Part shown: piece by piece, positions 42,299-51,335 of the stretch
Numbering within the stretch: position 1 is the first letter of the stretch
Layout of the letters: every line of letters begins with the position of its first letter
Origin: Arthrobacter terricola
GTDB taxonomy: Bacteria > Actinomycetota > Actinomycetes > Actinomycetales > Micrococcaceae
Assembly (NCBI RefSeq): GCF_004354015.1
Contig: NZ_SMRU01000022.1
Coordinates: 38,331-102,330 of the forward strand
Length of the DNA: 64,000 nucleotides
Direction: 5' to 3'
Notes under the pieces: generated by a model
Database searches by the model: none
Told to the model about the DNA's origin: nothing
The model's input: only the letters and a program-made list of their open reading frames with translations
Program-made: the position numbers and the translations under genes

Positions 42299-43396
42299 GT
42301 GACAGCCAACACGGCCCATGGGGGCCGGGCTCCGAGCATGCAGGATGTCGCACGCCTGGCAGGCGTGTCTTTGGGCACCGTCTCGCACGCGCTCAACAAA
42401 CCGGAGAAGGTCTCGGAGAGGTCTTTGCAGAAAGTCCGCACGGCTGTTGAGCAGCTGGGCTTTGTCCCGAACAGTGCCGCCCGTTCGTTGGCGGCCGGGA
42501 GCAGCACCACCGTCGGCCTGGTCTTGACCGACATCGACAATTCGCTCTTTGTCGACATTGCCCGGGGCGCTGAGGACGAGGCGCGGAAATCAGGACACGC
42601 CCTGCTGCTGGCCAACAGCGACATCGATCTCGGCCGCCAGGAATCCTACCTGGACATTTTCGACGAGGCCCGGGTGGCAGGCATTCTGTTCACGCCCATG
42701 AACGCAAGCCTGGAAGGCGTCGACCGTGTACGCCGCCACGGCCGAAGGATCGTTCTGGTCAACTACGCCGGAGGGCGCCAGGACTGCTGCGCGGTGCTCT
42801 CCGACGAGGAATACGGTGGATACTTGGCGGCCCGGCATCTGATCGGGCTCGGCCGACGGCGGCTGCTTTTCGCCGGCGGTCCGGAAGAGTTTTACGCGAT
42901 CAAGGAGCGGCGCAACGGTGCGCTGCGTGCCGTGACGGAGGCCGGCAATGTCACCATGGAAGTCATCCCGTCCCGCCGTTTGAAAAGCGATGAAGGGCGA
43001 AAAATAGCCGCCGCCGTCGCTGACCGCCCCGCAGGTCAAATGCCCGACGGAATCCTCTCGCCATCGGACCGCATCGCGGCGGGTGTCATCCACGAACTCA
43101 TGGCCAGGGGCTTGCAAGTGCCCGACGATGTCGCCGTTATCGGGTACGACAACAATCACTTCACCACCGAGGCCGCGATTTCCATGTCCACCGTCTCCCA
43201 GGATGGGCACCTAATGGGTGCCGAAGCCATGGCGATCCTCCTCGACGAAATCCGCAACCCGGATCACGAACACCGCGTGCTCACCCTTAAACCCCAGCTC
43301 GTGCTCCGCGAAAGCACCCTCGGCCCAAACGGGCGCCCCCGGCCCGAAGAAGATAGGCGGGCAGGCATGGCACCGGCCAATCCCGCGCCTCTTTAG
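42299..43396 (+). CDS. LacI-family transcriptional regulator
   Basis: A 365-residue repressor. The N-terminal HTH Q-D-V-A-R-L-A-G-V-S-L-G-T-V-S-H-A-L-N is intact, then the hinge S-A-A-R-S-L-A-A-G-S-S-T, and a periplasmic-binding-type ligand domain ending with D-D-V-A-V-I-G-Y-D-N-N and V-L-R-E-S-T. The GTG start at 42299 follows GAGGA. It is divergent from the sugar importer and most likely represses importer, rhamnosidase and MFS genes until a rhamnose-type sugar binds. Confidence 0.88.
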   Translation: MTANTAHGGRAPSMQDVARLAGVSLGTVSHALNKPEKVSERSLQKVRTAVEQLGFVPNSAARSLAAGSSTTVGLVLTDIDNSLFVDIARGAEDEARKSGHALLLANSDIDLGRQESYLDIFDEARVAGILFTPMNASLEGVDRVRRHGRRIVLVNYAGGRQDCCAVLSDEEYGGYLAARHLIGLGRRRLLFAGGPEEFYAIKERRNGALRAVTEAGNVTMEVIPSRRLKSDEGRKIAAAVADRPAGQMPDGILSPSDRIAAGVIHELMARGLQVPDDVAVIGYDNNHFTTEAAISMSTVSQDGHLMGAEAMAILLDEIRNPDHEHRVLTLKPQLVLRESTLGPNGRPRPEEDRRAGMAPANPAPL

Positions 43397-44056
43397 GGCG
43401 CCTGCTGAGGAGCGAGGCGGGGAAGGCACTTTTTCAATCCCGACGTGCGCGTTTAGCCGCTCAGAACCCGAGCGGTGGTTCGGGTGTGGTGTTTTGCCGG
43501 GGACGCCGTTCCTGCCGTGCTTTGCCGGATGACTAGTTCGGGCGTGTAGACGACGGCGCGGTGCCGCCGGTGCCAGACGTCGAGTTCTTCCGCCAGGAGT
43601 TCGACGGCGGTCCTGCCGATGGCGTCGGTGGGCTGGCGGATGGAGGAGAATGGCACGGCAGCGGATGCTGCGAAACCGCGCCACCGTGTAATTCCCCGCA
43701 AACCCGCGAGGTCCCGACTTGAGCCAACAGCGCCCGGGCCGGGACCTTCGTGTTTTGCGCCGTCCGTGAAGGGGTCGCTGGCAGCTGCTGGTCCGGTTTA
43801 CCGCCGTGGCGGTTTAGTCGGTTTCAGGGCGGTGGCAGTAGGGGCATTCATCTTCACAATCCGGCCCCATGGGCTGGGCGCTGATTGCGACGACGGATCG
43901 GCTGGTGGCCAAAGGGCGCATGCGCACTGCTGGCTGGCGATGCAGCAATGCCGTTCGGGATTTCATTGCTTCCGGTTCCTTATCTGGTTCGGCGCCAAAG
44001 GCTGGGGGTGTTTTGGGCGCTTTGGGGTAGAGCGGGAGGGTGTTGGCCTTCGGGTG
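43397..44056. other. Region with lacI remnant and otherwise no gene
   Basis: 660 bp between two intact genes. It contains the LacI 3' fragment at 43453-43720. The remaining ~340 bp (43721-44056) hold no supported gene; a 53-codon plus-strand frame from 43869 (M-G-W-A-L-I-A-T-T-D) has no ribosome binding site that convinces me. Confidence 0.45.
43453..43720 (-). pseudogene. LacI-family regulator 3' remnant
   Basis: About 80 codons match only the C-terminus of LacI regulators: G-F-A-A-S-A-A-V-P-F-S-S-I-R-Q-P, then A-I-G-R-T-A-V-E-L-L, Y-T-P-E-L-V-I-R-Q-S-T. The DNA-binding and most of the ligand domain are absent. It faces the intact LacI gene tail to tail. It is not the missing end of the broken lacI at 34 kb, which has its own S-I-R-Q-P segment. 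Confidence 0.7.
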
Positions 44057-45742
44057 TTAGTAGGCCTTGACGCGTTGTTCCACGACGAGGTGGATGAGGG
44101 CGAAAACGTTGTTGTTGTCGATGGCGTTCAGGGCGGCTTGGAGGGCGGCGGGGACGTCATTGTCCATTTCGACCCGGACGCCGAAACCGCCGAAGGCGCG
44201 CGCCATCAGTGCGAAGTCCGGGTTCTGGAGTTGCGTGCCTGAAACGCGCCCGGGGTAGTGACGTTCCTGGTGTGTGCGGATCGTGCCGTATTCCTGGTTG
44301 TCCATGACGATAATCAGCGGCGCGGCCCCATACTGTGCGGCTGTGGCGAGTTCCTGGCCATTCATGAGGAACTCCCCGTCGCCGGCGATGGTGACGATTC
44401 TCCGGCCCGGGTTGGCCAGGGAAGCTGCGATGGCCGCGGGGATGGAGTAGCCCATGGAGCCGTTCCGTGCGCTGAGCATGGAGGCGTAGCGCCGGGTCGG
44501 GAAGTAGCGGTGGGCCCAGTTGGTGTGCTCACCGGCCCCGAAGGTCACCATGGCGTCGTCGGGCAAGGTTGGAACCAGGTTTGCCATGAGGGTGTCCATG
44601 CGGGCCCGGCCGTTGCCGGGCGTTTGGGTCGGCAGCGATGCGAAGGCTACTTGTTCGCCGCGCATCCTGTTCGTCCAGGCTTTCCAGTCGTGGCGGTAGG
44701 GCAGTTCGATCTCGACGAGGTCCCGGACGAACACGTCTGGTTTGGCGACGATTTGCCAGGACACGGGGCCTGAACGGCCCCGGAGGGAGGGATCGATAGT
44801 GACGAGGAAGTTCTTCTTGTTCCAGTCCTGGCGGCAGAGAAAGCCGTCGGTGATGACATCCCCGGGCACGGTGCCGACGAAGATCAGGAGGTCCGTTTCC
44901 TCGAGCAGGTCGTAGGTCGGGCGGGGGCGTCCGTATCCGATGGGGCCGACATACGATGGGGAATCGAACGGTACCGTTCCTTGGGTGCGCCACTCTGCCG
45001 CGGCCGGGATGTGGTGCTTTTCCAGCCAGCGGGTGAGTTTGGCGGTCGCTGCTTGTGACCAGTCGTTGCCTCCGGTGACAAAGAGGGGCTTGGTCGAGTT
45101 CATGAGTGCGTCGGCTATTGCGCTGCTGTCGGCGGTGGTCATGCCTCCGGTTGCCACCGGAATGCGGGGGTGCAGTGCGGGTTTGATGTGCTGGCGGATG
45201 ATGTCTTCGGGGAGGCCGACGACGACGGGTCCGGGGCGTCCGCTCGTGGCGGCGAACATGGCTTCGGCGACGATTTCGGAGGCGCGTTCCGGGTGGTCCA
45301 GGACCATGACGCGTTTGGCGCCGGTGTCGAACCAGGCTTTGATGTCGAATTCCTGGAAAGCTTCACGGTCCCGGTGGGCGAACGGGATCAGCCCCACGAA
45401 GAGGACCAGCGGCGTCGAATCCTGCCACGCTGTGTGCAGGCCGACGTGGGCGTTGGCCGCACCGGGGCCGCGGGTGACCATCGCGATGCCGGGGATCTGG
45501 TTCATTTTCCCGTCGGCTTCTGCCATGTAGGCGGCTCCGCCTTCGTGGCGGCAGACGATGGTCTCGATGGGTGAGTTGTGCAGGCCGTCCAGGACGTCGA
45601 GGAAGCTTTCGCCGGGCACGACGAACGTCCGTTCCACCCCGTGGGCTACCAGCGTGTCGACAATGACATGCCCGGCTGACTTTGTTGTGGGAGGGATCTG
45701 TTCAAGGAGTCGGGGGTGGAAGTCCGTCGACTGCGTCGTCAT
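44057..45742 (-). CDS. Thiamine-pyrophosphate-dependent enzyme (acetolactate synthase/benzoylformate decarboxylase superfamily)
   Basis: A 561-residue enzyme with the three standard domains. The TPP-activating Glu is in C-R-H-E-G-G-A-A-Y-M-A (~64). A central nucleotide-type domain spans ~195-335. The C-terminal TPP/Mg motif G-D-G-E-F-L-M-N-G ... I-V-M-D-N-Q is complete (~440-470). Members decarboxylate 2-oxo acids, ligate or cleave acyloins. The sequence alone does not separate acetolactate synthase from lyase or decarboxylase types; no FAD-specific region stands out. It is the last gene of a minus-strand set with a flavin monooxygenase, an SDR and an MFS transporter, which points to catabolism rather than branched-chain amino-acid synthesis. 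Confidence 0.8.
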   Translation of the reverse strand: MTTQSTDFHPRLLEQIPPTTKSAGHVIVDTLVAHGVERTFVVPGESFLDVLDGLHNSPIETIVCRHEGGAAYMAEADGKMNQIPGIAMVTRGPGAANAHVGLHTAWQDSTPLVLFVGLIPFAHRDREAFQEFDIKAWFDTGAKRVMVLDHPERASEIVAEAMFAATSGRPGPVVVGLPEDIIRQHIKPALHPRIPVATGGMTTADSSAIADALMNSTKPLFVTGGNDWSQAATAKLTRWLEKHHIPAAAEWRTQGTVPFDSPSYVGPIGYGRPRPTYDLLEETDLLIFVGTVPGDVITDGFLCRQDWNKKNFLVTIDPSLRGRSGPVSWQIVAKPDVFVRDLVEIELPYRHDWKAWTNRMRGEQVAFASLPTQTPGNGRARMDTLMANLVPTLPDDAMVTFGAGEHTNWAHRYFPTRRYASMLSARNGSMGYSIPAAIAASLANPGRRIVTIAGDGEFLMNGQELATAAQYGAAPLIIVMDNQEYGTIRTHQERHYPGRVSGTQLQNPDFALMARAFGGFGVRVEMDNDVPAALQAALNAIDNNNVFALIHLVVEQRVKAY

Positions 45743-45787
45743 CGTTTTCCTGGTCTCTTAGTTAGTTTTGTGATGTCAAAAAGGATG

Positions 45788-45828
45788 GCCAGGTGCGGCA
45801 CACGGGTTTGTGGAGGCCGCACCTGACC
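45788..45828 (-). terminator. Hairpin between monooxygenase and TPP-enzyme genes
   Basis: CAGGTGCGGC (45790-45799) pairs with GCCGCACCTG (45816-45825), extended by a partial outer pairing. It directly follows the monooxygenase stop at 45839, so it may terminate or weaken read-through to the TPP-enzyme gene. Confidence 0.5.
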
Positions 45829-45838
45829 GTGGATGCGG

Positions 45839-47137
45839 CTAGGCGTGGGATGGTTCCGGGACGGCGGAGGACTTGGCGGCGGTAAAGGCGCTCAGGAGTC
45901 GTTCGGTGTCTTTCATCTGGTCTTCCCAGATGGCGCGGACGATGTCGATGCGGTCTTCGGATTCCTGGAGTCCGGAGAGATAAGCGCCGACGTTCGCGCC
46001 GCTTTCTCCGGCTTGTTCGTGGAGGGCGATCATTTTGGTGACGAGTTTCGTTTGCATGCCGTAGACCGGGATTTGGGGTCCGCGGGGTGCGATCATGCCG
46101 ACGTAGTAGAGCTTTTCCAGGCCTTCGGGGATGATGCCGGCACCGTAGCGGATCGGGGCGCCTTTCCTGCGGGGGACCAGGCGGGTGTCCAGGAAGGGGA
46201 CGCCGGAGTGGAATCCGGTGGCCCAGAGGATGGTGTCGTAATCGCGGGCGGTGCCGTCGGTGAAGTGGACGGTTTTCCCGTTGAAGTGTTCGATGCCCGG
46301 GACGATTCCGACGCGGCCGTGCTGGACCCAGTAGGGCAGGAGGCTGTTGACCACAGTGCTTCCCTCGGCCAGGGTGCGGTGCTTGGGTTCGGGCATGCCG
46401 GGGTAGTCGCTCCATTCGCCAATGGAGACCCGGGCGAGGAGGCGGCTGATGAGGTCTACTTCGTCGGGGGCGAATTGTTTGAGGAAGTCCAGTTCCTGGC
46501 GGGGTTTGCCGAAGTACGCTTTGGGCTGGAAGTAGGTTCCTTCGCGGATCACGATGTCTGCTTCGAGGCGGTGCTGGGCGACGTCGACGGCGAGGTCGCA
46601 GCCGGAGTTGCCGGCTCCGACCACCAGGACCCGGTTTCCGTCGATGTCCTTGACGTTGTTGTACTCGCTGGAGTGCAGTTGCTTGCCGGTGTATTCGCCC
46701 GGGAACGAAGGGACCTTCTTGTCCCAGAGGTGGCCGTTGGCGACGATCACGCCGTCGTAGACATCTGATCCGTTAGAGGTGGTGACATTCCATCCCGCAG
46801 ATCCGGTGGTGCCGTCGGTGGCGACCGGGGTGACGGAGAGGACTTCGGTGTTGAACTGGATGATGTCGTAGTGGTCGTGGTGGCGTGCGTAGGACTCGAT
46901 GTAGTCCCGGACCTGGTCCCGGCGCGGGAAGTGCGGGTAGTGCGCGGGCATGGGGAAGTTTTCGAAGTGGGTCATATCCCGGGCGGTGATGAGGTGCAGC
47001 GCCTCGTAGTCGGTGTGCCAGTGGCCTCCGACGCGGTCGCTCTTTTCGAAGCAGTCGACGTCGTAGCCGGCCTGGCGGAGTTGCTGGAGTGCGGAGATGC
47101 CGGCAGCACCGGCGCCGATGACGCAGTAGCGGGTCAT
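45839..47137 (-). CDS. Flavin-containing monooxygenase
   Basis: A 432-residue class B flavoprotein monooxygenase. The FAD loop is G-A-G-A-A-G at residue ~8-13, the FMO identifying sequence region is F-P-G-E-Y-T-G-K-Q-L-H-S-S-E-Y (~145-160), the NADPH loop is G-A-G-N-S-G-C-D, and a late A-T-G-F-H-S-G completes the fold. These enzymes oxygenate nitrogen, sulfur or carbonyl groups using NADPH and O2. Size and motif fit FMO rather than larger Baeyer-Villiger enzymes. Neighbours suggest oxidation of an imported small molecule, later reduced or dehydrogenated by the SDR and processed by the TPP enzyme. Confidence 0.82.
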   Translation of the reverse strand: MTRYCVIGAGAAGISALQQLRQAGYDVDCFEKSDRVGGHWHTDYEALHLITARDMTHFENFPMPAHYPHFPRRDQVRDYIESYARHHDHYDIIQFNTEVLSVTPVATDGTTGSAGWNVTTSNGSDVYDGVIVANGHLWDKKVPSFPGEYTGKQLHSSEYNNVKDIDGNRVLVVGAGNSGCDLAVDVAQHRLEADIVIREGTYFQPKAYFGKPRQELDFLKQFAPDEVDLISRLLARVSIGEWSDYPGMPEPKHRTLAEGSTVVNSLLPYWVQHGRVGIVPGIEHFNGKTVHFTDGTARDYDTILWATGFHSGVPFLDTRLVPRRKGAPIRYGAGIIPEGLEKLYYVGMIAPRGPQIPVYGMQTKLVTKMIALHEQAGESGANVGAYLSGLQESEDRIDIVRAIWEDQMKDTERLLSAFTAAKSSAVPEPSHA

Positions 47138-47183
47138 GGTGTGTATCCGTTCAAGTATCGGGGGTGATGTGGGCGGGTGCCTG

Positions 47184-47903
47184 TTAGCGGATGACGTCCC
47201 CGCCGGAGAGGGTGACGGTTTCGCCGGTCATGAACCCGGCTTGGTCGCTGCCGGTCAACAGCCATGCCCAGCGGGCGATTTCCTCCGGCTGGGCCACGCG
47301 GCCAAGCGGGATGGACGCGGCCGCGGCGTCCATCCGGCCCGTCGCGGCGTTTCCAGGCGTGTTGACCCAGCCTGGAGCGATCGCGTTGACCCGGATCTTC
47401 TTGTCTGCCAGTTCCAGCGCAGTGGCCTTGGTGACCATGATGACGGCGGCCTTGGAAGCTCCATAGACGAGTTGGCCAGGAGAGACATGGTAGCCGTCCA
47501 CGGAGGCGAAGTTCACGATCGCGGAGCCTTCGGGCATGGACCGCTTCGCGGCGGCCATAACGTTCAGGACTCCGAGCACATTGACGTCGAACACCAGGCG
47601 GTAGAGCTCGTCGGTGTAGCTGTCCAGGGTGGAGGGCGGGTAGACGCCGGCGATGTTGGCGACGGCGTGGATTTCGCCGCCGATCCCCGGCAGGACGCCG
47701 TCGAGCTTTTCCTCCAGTGCTGCACGGTCACGGACGTCGGCTACCAAGGGCGTCACCTGCGAGGGGTGGCCGTTGAATTCAGGGGCCGTGACGTCGACGG
47801 CGATGACGTGCCAACCTTCGTTGAGGAAGACATCGGCGGTGCTGCGGCCCATACCGCTTCCTGCTCCGGTGATGAGGGCGACGCGGGGTGAGGTGGTGTT
47901 CAT
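47184..47903 (-). CDS. Short-chain dehydrogenase/reductase
   Basis: A 239-residue classical SDR. The cofactor loop T-G-A-G-S-G-M-G (~12-19), the N-I-A-G motif (~86), catalytic Ser in N-F-A-S-V, and Y-G-A-S-K (active-site Tyr and Lys) are all present, and it ends S-G-G-D-V-I-R. Asp in V-I-A-V-D after the second strand favours NAD. It lies between the MFS and monooxygenase genes on the same strand, with short gaps (19 and 46 bp), so it is probably in one operon. Confidence 0.85.
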   Translation of the reverse strand: MNTTSPRVALITGAGSGMGRSTADVFLNEGWHVIAVDVTAPEFNGHPSQVTPLVADVRDRAALEEKLDGVLPGIGGEIHAVANIAGVYPPSTLDSYTDELYRLVFDVNVLGVLNVMAAAKRSMPEGSAIVNFASVDGYHVSPGQLVYGASKAAVIMVTKATALELADKKIRVNAIAPGWVNTPGNAATGRMDAAAASIPLGRVAQPEEIARWAWLLTGSDQAGFMTGETVTLSGGDVIR

Positions 47904-47922
47904 GCGGATATTCCTTGGAGTC

Positions 47923-49302
47923 TTAGCCCTTGACCGTGGTCAGGATCTTGGTGGTCAGTGATGCGAGGGACTTGTTGCGGGTTTCTTCGGCCCAGGCGAT
48001 GCTGATCACCAGGCCGAGGACGGTGAGCCCGACACCGATCAGCATGGTCGGACCGGTCCCGATCCCACTGAGGGAGAGAGGGACCATGTAGGTGCCGATG
48101 GCAGCGCCGATGCGGCTGATGGCGGTGGCGAGTCCGACGGCCGAGGCACGGATACTGGTGGGGAACAATTCATTGGGGTAGATGAACACCAGGATGGTTC
48201 CGGCGCCGCTGGCGAGCGTGAAGAGGAAGAAGAACACCATCACGAACCAGCCGGGTCCTTCCGGCCACAGTCCGAGGGGGAGCAGGAAGACTGCCGCGGC
48301 GACGAATGTCCAGATCATCAAGGGGCGACGGCCTCGGGTTTCCACCCACCGGAGGGCCGGGAGGGAACCGATGAGGAATCCCAGGTTCAGGACGATCTGG
48401 CCGAGGGTTTCTTCCGCGCCGCCGTGTCCGAGGCCGAACTGGGCCAGGATGATCGGGCCATAGGTGAACAGGGCGAACTGCGGGAGGGCGATGCACATCC
48501 ACGTCAGCCCGCAGAACAAGGTGCGCTTCAGGAAGGGTGCCTTGAGCAAGGCGACGAAGTTTGCCTTGGTTTCGGGTTCGTCCGTCGCCACCAGGGCGTG
48601 TACATCCTCGAGGGAGACGGGGCGTTCGAGTGCTTTGGAAAGAGCCTGGCGGGCCTCCTCGAGCCGTCCCTTCGCCACCAGCCAGCGGGGTGACTCGTGG
48701 GCGCCGAAACGCAGCAGCATCACGATGGCTCCAAACAGTGCGCCACTGGCCAGCATCCAGCGCCAGGATCCCTGCCCGAACGTGCTGGAGAGCAGGAAGC
48801 CCACCAGGTACGCGACGATGGCGCCGACCAGCCAGATGGTGGAAAGCCAGCCGATGATCGCTCCTCGGCGCTTCTTAGGTATCCATTCGGTCAGGAGGGC
48901 GGTGGCGATCGGGTAATCCGCGCCCACGGCCAGGCCCACCACGAGGCGCAGGAGGATCAGCTGAACCCCGTTGCTGATGAAAAGGCAGGCGAGGGAACCG
49001 ATGACCATGGCCAGCAGGTCCACGGTGTACATCATCTTCCGGCCGATCCGGTCGGTGATCGGGCCAAGGGCGAGGCTGCCGAGGAACAGGCCCACGAGGG
49101 ACGCGGCGCCGGCCAGGCCAAGCTGCACGGAATCCAGTCGCAGTTCCGCGCTGGCGCCGGTGAGGGCGACACCGACGATGCTGAGGAGGTAGCCGTCCAG
49201 GAAGGGGCCGCCTGAGCAGGCGGCGATGAGCCGGCGGTGGTATCTCGTCAGTGGTCCATCGTCGATGAGATGGGTGCCTGAAGCAGCAGAGATCGCAGTC
49301 AT
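47923..49302 (-). CDS. MFS transporter, aromatic-acid/sugar porter-like
   Basis: A 459-residue, 12-TM carrier. The loop 2-3 motif G-P-I-T-D-R-I-G-R-K is clear; D-Y-P-I-A-T-A-L-L-T-E-W in TM4 and P-N-E-L-F-P-T-S-I-R-A-S-A in the second half match the sugar-porter/metabolite-symporter class. A cytosolic linker around residues 215-245 carries E-S-P-R-W-L. It is the first gene of the set with SDR, monooxygenase and TPP enzyme and presumably imports their substrate. It is divergent from a LysR gene, the likely regulator. Confidence 0.83.
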   Translation of the reverse strand: MTAISAASGTHLIDDGPLTRYHRRLIAACSGGPFLDGYLLSIVGVALTGASAELRLDSVQLGLAGAASLVGLFLGSLALGPITDRIGRKMMYTVDLLAMVIGSLACLFISNGVQLILLRLVVGLAVGADYPIATALLTEWIPKKRRGAIIGWLSTIWLVGAIVAYLVGFLLSSTFGQGSWRWMLASGALFGAIVMLLRFGAHESPRWLVAKGRLEEARQALSKALERPVSLEDVHALVATDEPETKANFVALLKAPFLKRTLFCGLTWMCIALPQFALFTYGPIILAQFGLGHGGAEETLGQIVLNLGFLIGSLPALRWVETRGRRPLMIWTFVAAAVFLLPLGLWPEGPGWFVMVFFFLFTLASGAGTILVFIYPNELFPTSIRASAVGLATAISRIGAAIGTYMVPLSLSGIGTGPTMLIGVGLTVLGLVISIAWAEETRNKSLASLTTKILTTVKG

Positions 49303-49439
49303 GGCGTTGTCCTAATCAGTGGAGAAAGTGTGCCGGAATCGGCTGGATGTGATTGCCGTCACCGGCGTGGGAACAACGTTACGGAAGATTTGGCTCGAGG
49401 TGTAGACTCAAATTCTTACCCTTCCTCAAGGAAAAGCCT

Positions 49440-50363
49440 ATGCCTAGTTTGACGCTCCAGCAGCTCCGCTATTTTCTGTCGGCGGCGAAGCACAAGACGC
49501 TGTCGGCGGCCGCCGAGGCCGAGCACATCGCGCAGCCAAGCCTGTCCGAACAGATTCGCCGGCTGGAAAGCAGCCTCGGAGTGAAGCTGTTCACCCGTAC
49601 CAACAGGGAGTTGCAACTCACCGAAGCAGCCCGGCTGCTATTGCCCAGTGCCCAGCGGGCGCTCGATGAAGTCGACAGCCTGTCCGACCTTGTGCGCGAG
49701 GTCCGCACTCTCCAAGGCGGGACCGTCTCCTTCGGGACGTTCAACAGTGCCCACCTTTACCTGTTGACCGGACTCATCCGTGATTTCCATGAGCAGTACC
49801 CCATGGTGAAAATCAGGGTTGTCGGCCTGAATTCCTCCGAGGTGGCCGATGCCGTCCGTGACGGTGAGCTGGAGGCCGGCCTCGTGCAACTGCCGGTCGA
49901 TGACCGGGGATTGTCCGTCGGTCCTCCCGTGCTCAGTGACGAGGTGGTTTACGTCAGTGCGGATCCTGAACGGTTGACCGGTCCGGTTTCGATTGAACAG
50001 ATGGCCGCTGCGCCGTTGATCCTTTCGGAGGCGCGCTGGTCCAATTCAGACCCTTTGCGGTTGTCGATGACCGAGCGCGCCCAGCATGCGGGAGTGACCT
50101 TGAACCCGATCGCAGAGGTGGAGTTTCAGACCCACGCTGTTGAGTTGGCCGCCCAAGGCGTTGGCGACTCGCTGGTTTCGTACCACGTTGCCAAATCCAT
50201 GATTGAAAGGCAGGGGCTGGGATACGTATCCCTCGCCCCTGCCTTTCATGAGCATTTCGCCTTCATCACCCGGGTCAATGGTTCACTTTCACCGGCGACC
50301 CGCGAGTTCATCAAGTACGCCCACCAGCACATCGCTTTGCTGCAGGACGTCACGCCCGACTAG
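49440..50363 (+). CDS. LysR-family transcriptional regulator
   Basis: A 307-residue regulator. The N-terminal winged HTH is Q-Q-L-R-Y-F-L-S-A-A ... A-Q-P-S-L-S-E-Q-I-R-R-L-E, followed by the linker helix and a two-lobe effector domain starting V-S-F-G-T-F-N-S. The start is ATG 49440, behind AAGGA; the earlier open frame is leader. It is divergent from the MFS-SDR-FMO-TPP operon across ~137 bp, the usual layout for activation of that operon. Its tail overlaps the next LysR gene by 4 bp. Confidence 0.87.
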   Translation: MPSLTLQQLRYFLSAAKHKTLSAAAEAEHIAQPSLSEQIRRLESSLGVKLFTRTNRELQLTEAARLLLPSAQRALDEVDSLSDLVREVRTLQGGTVSFGTFNSAHLYLLTGLIRDFHEQYPMVKIRVVGLNSSEVADAVRDGELEAGLVQLPVDDRGLSVGPPVLSDEVVYVSADPERLTGPVSIEQMAAAPLILSEARWSNSDPLRLSMTERAQHAGVTLNPIAEVEFQTHAVELAAQGVGDSLVSYHVAKSMIERQGLGYVSLAPAFHEHFAFITRVNGSLSPATREFIKYAHQHIALLQDVTPD

Positions 50364-51289
50364 CCCGCGCGTGCCTGGTTACTCCCGTACCTTGTGCTTG
50401 CCCTGTGCAGCGAAGCGAGGGTGGCCGCGATTGCGGGCCGGTCTTTGGACGCTTCCCTGCACGCGGCGAGCACCGTGCGGCTCTGGATTCCCGTGGACGT
50501 GGGGTAGCGGCGGATGTTCGGCGCGGCGTGTTCCAGCGCGAGGCCGGGGAGGACGGCAACGGCGAGTCCGGCCTCAACGAAACGCAGTTGCACGGCCAGG
50601 TCCTCCGAGGAGCATACGATGCGGGGTTCGAATCCTGTGGCGCGGCACTGGTTGATGACCCAAGTGCGGGGTGCGGAGTCCATCGCTTCGACGGCCCAGC
50701 CTGCTTCGGAGAGTTGTCCGATGATGTCCTGCCCGGGGTTGATCCCGGCGGCTGTGGCCGCGTCCATGGCCAGCCTAAGTGGGTCTTGAAACAAGCTCTC
50801 ATAGACGATGCCGGTCAGGGACGGTGCCGGCAGGCCTGGGTAGGACTCGGCAATGACGAGGTCGTATTCGCCCGATTGGAGGGCAGGGAGGGTTTCCTCC
50901 GGTTCGCCCTGATGGAATTCGATGGTCAGGTCCGGATGCAGCTCGCGCAGGTCCAGGGCGACCCGTGGCAGGAAGGTCAGGGCGGCCGTTTGGAAGGCCG
51001 CGATTTTGACTGTTCCGCGTGGCTGTTCCAGCGAGGTGGATACGTCTGCTTCTGCGCGCTCGAGCATGGCGAGGATGGTTTCCGCGTGGGCGACCAAGGT
51101 CAGTCCTTGAGGCGTCAGCTTCAGCCGCCGCCCGGCGGGCTCAACCAGGGCCACGCCGACTTCCTTTTCCAGCAGGCGGACCTGTTGGGACACGGCCGAG
51201 GTGCTGTAGGAAAGGGCTTCGGCCACGGCGGAAAGGGTCTTGCGCTGATGCAGTTCCCGCAAGACCCTCAGCCTGCCGACATTGAGCAT
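50360..51289 (-). CDS. LysR-family transcriptional regulator
   Basis: A 309-residue regulator. The HTH region is L-R-V-L-R-E-L-H ... T-S-A-V-S-Q-Q-V-R-L-L-E-K, then a two-lobe effector domain starting V-K-I-A-A-F-Q-T-A. It is the last gene of the minus-strand diaminopropionate ammonia-lyase set, 46 bp after the ridA-like gene, and likely controls it and the divergent permease. The ATG 51289 start lacks a strong ribosome binding site. Confidence 0.87.
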   Translation of the reverse strand: MLNVGRLRVLRELHQRKTLSAVAEALSYSTSAVSQQVRLLEKEVGVALVEPAGRRLKLTPQGLTLVAHAETILAMLERAEADVSTSLEQPRGTVKIAAFQTAALTFLPRVALDLRELHPDLTIEFHQGEPEETLPALQSGEYDLVIAESYPGLPAPSLTGIVYESLFQDPLRLAMDAATAAGINPGQDIIGQLSEAGWAVEAMDSAPRTWVINQCRATGFEPRIVCSSEDLAVQLRFVEAGLAVAVLPGLALEHAAPNIRRYPTSTGIQSRTVLAACREASKDRPAIAATLASLHRASTRYGSNQARAG

Positions 51290-51335
51290 GTGCGGCCCTT
51301 CCGCTAATGGTTTTCGCTGGCCGTGGAGGCCATGG

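Noticed and set aside
34660..43720. A ~9-kb inversion splitting one lacI gene into the parts at 34.6 kb (+) and 43.7 kb (-)
   Set aside because: The 34-kb pseudogene continues past its TAA with its own S-I-R-Q-P and A-A-E-L-L segment, so both pieces carry the same C-terminal region and cannot be halves of one gene.
43869..44033. Short plus-strand frame starting M-G-W-A-L-I-A-T-T-D
   Set aside because: There is no ribosome binding site and no recognisable family, and at 53 codons it is not long enough to stand on its own.
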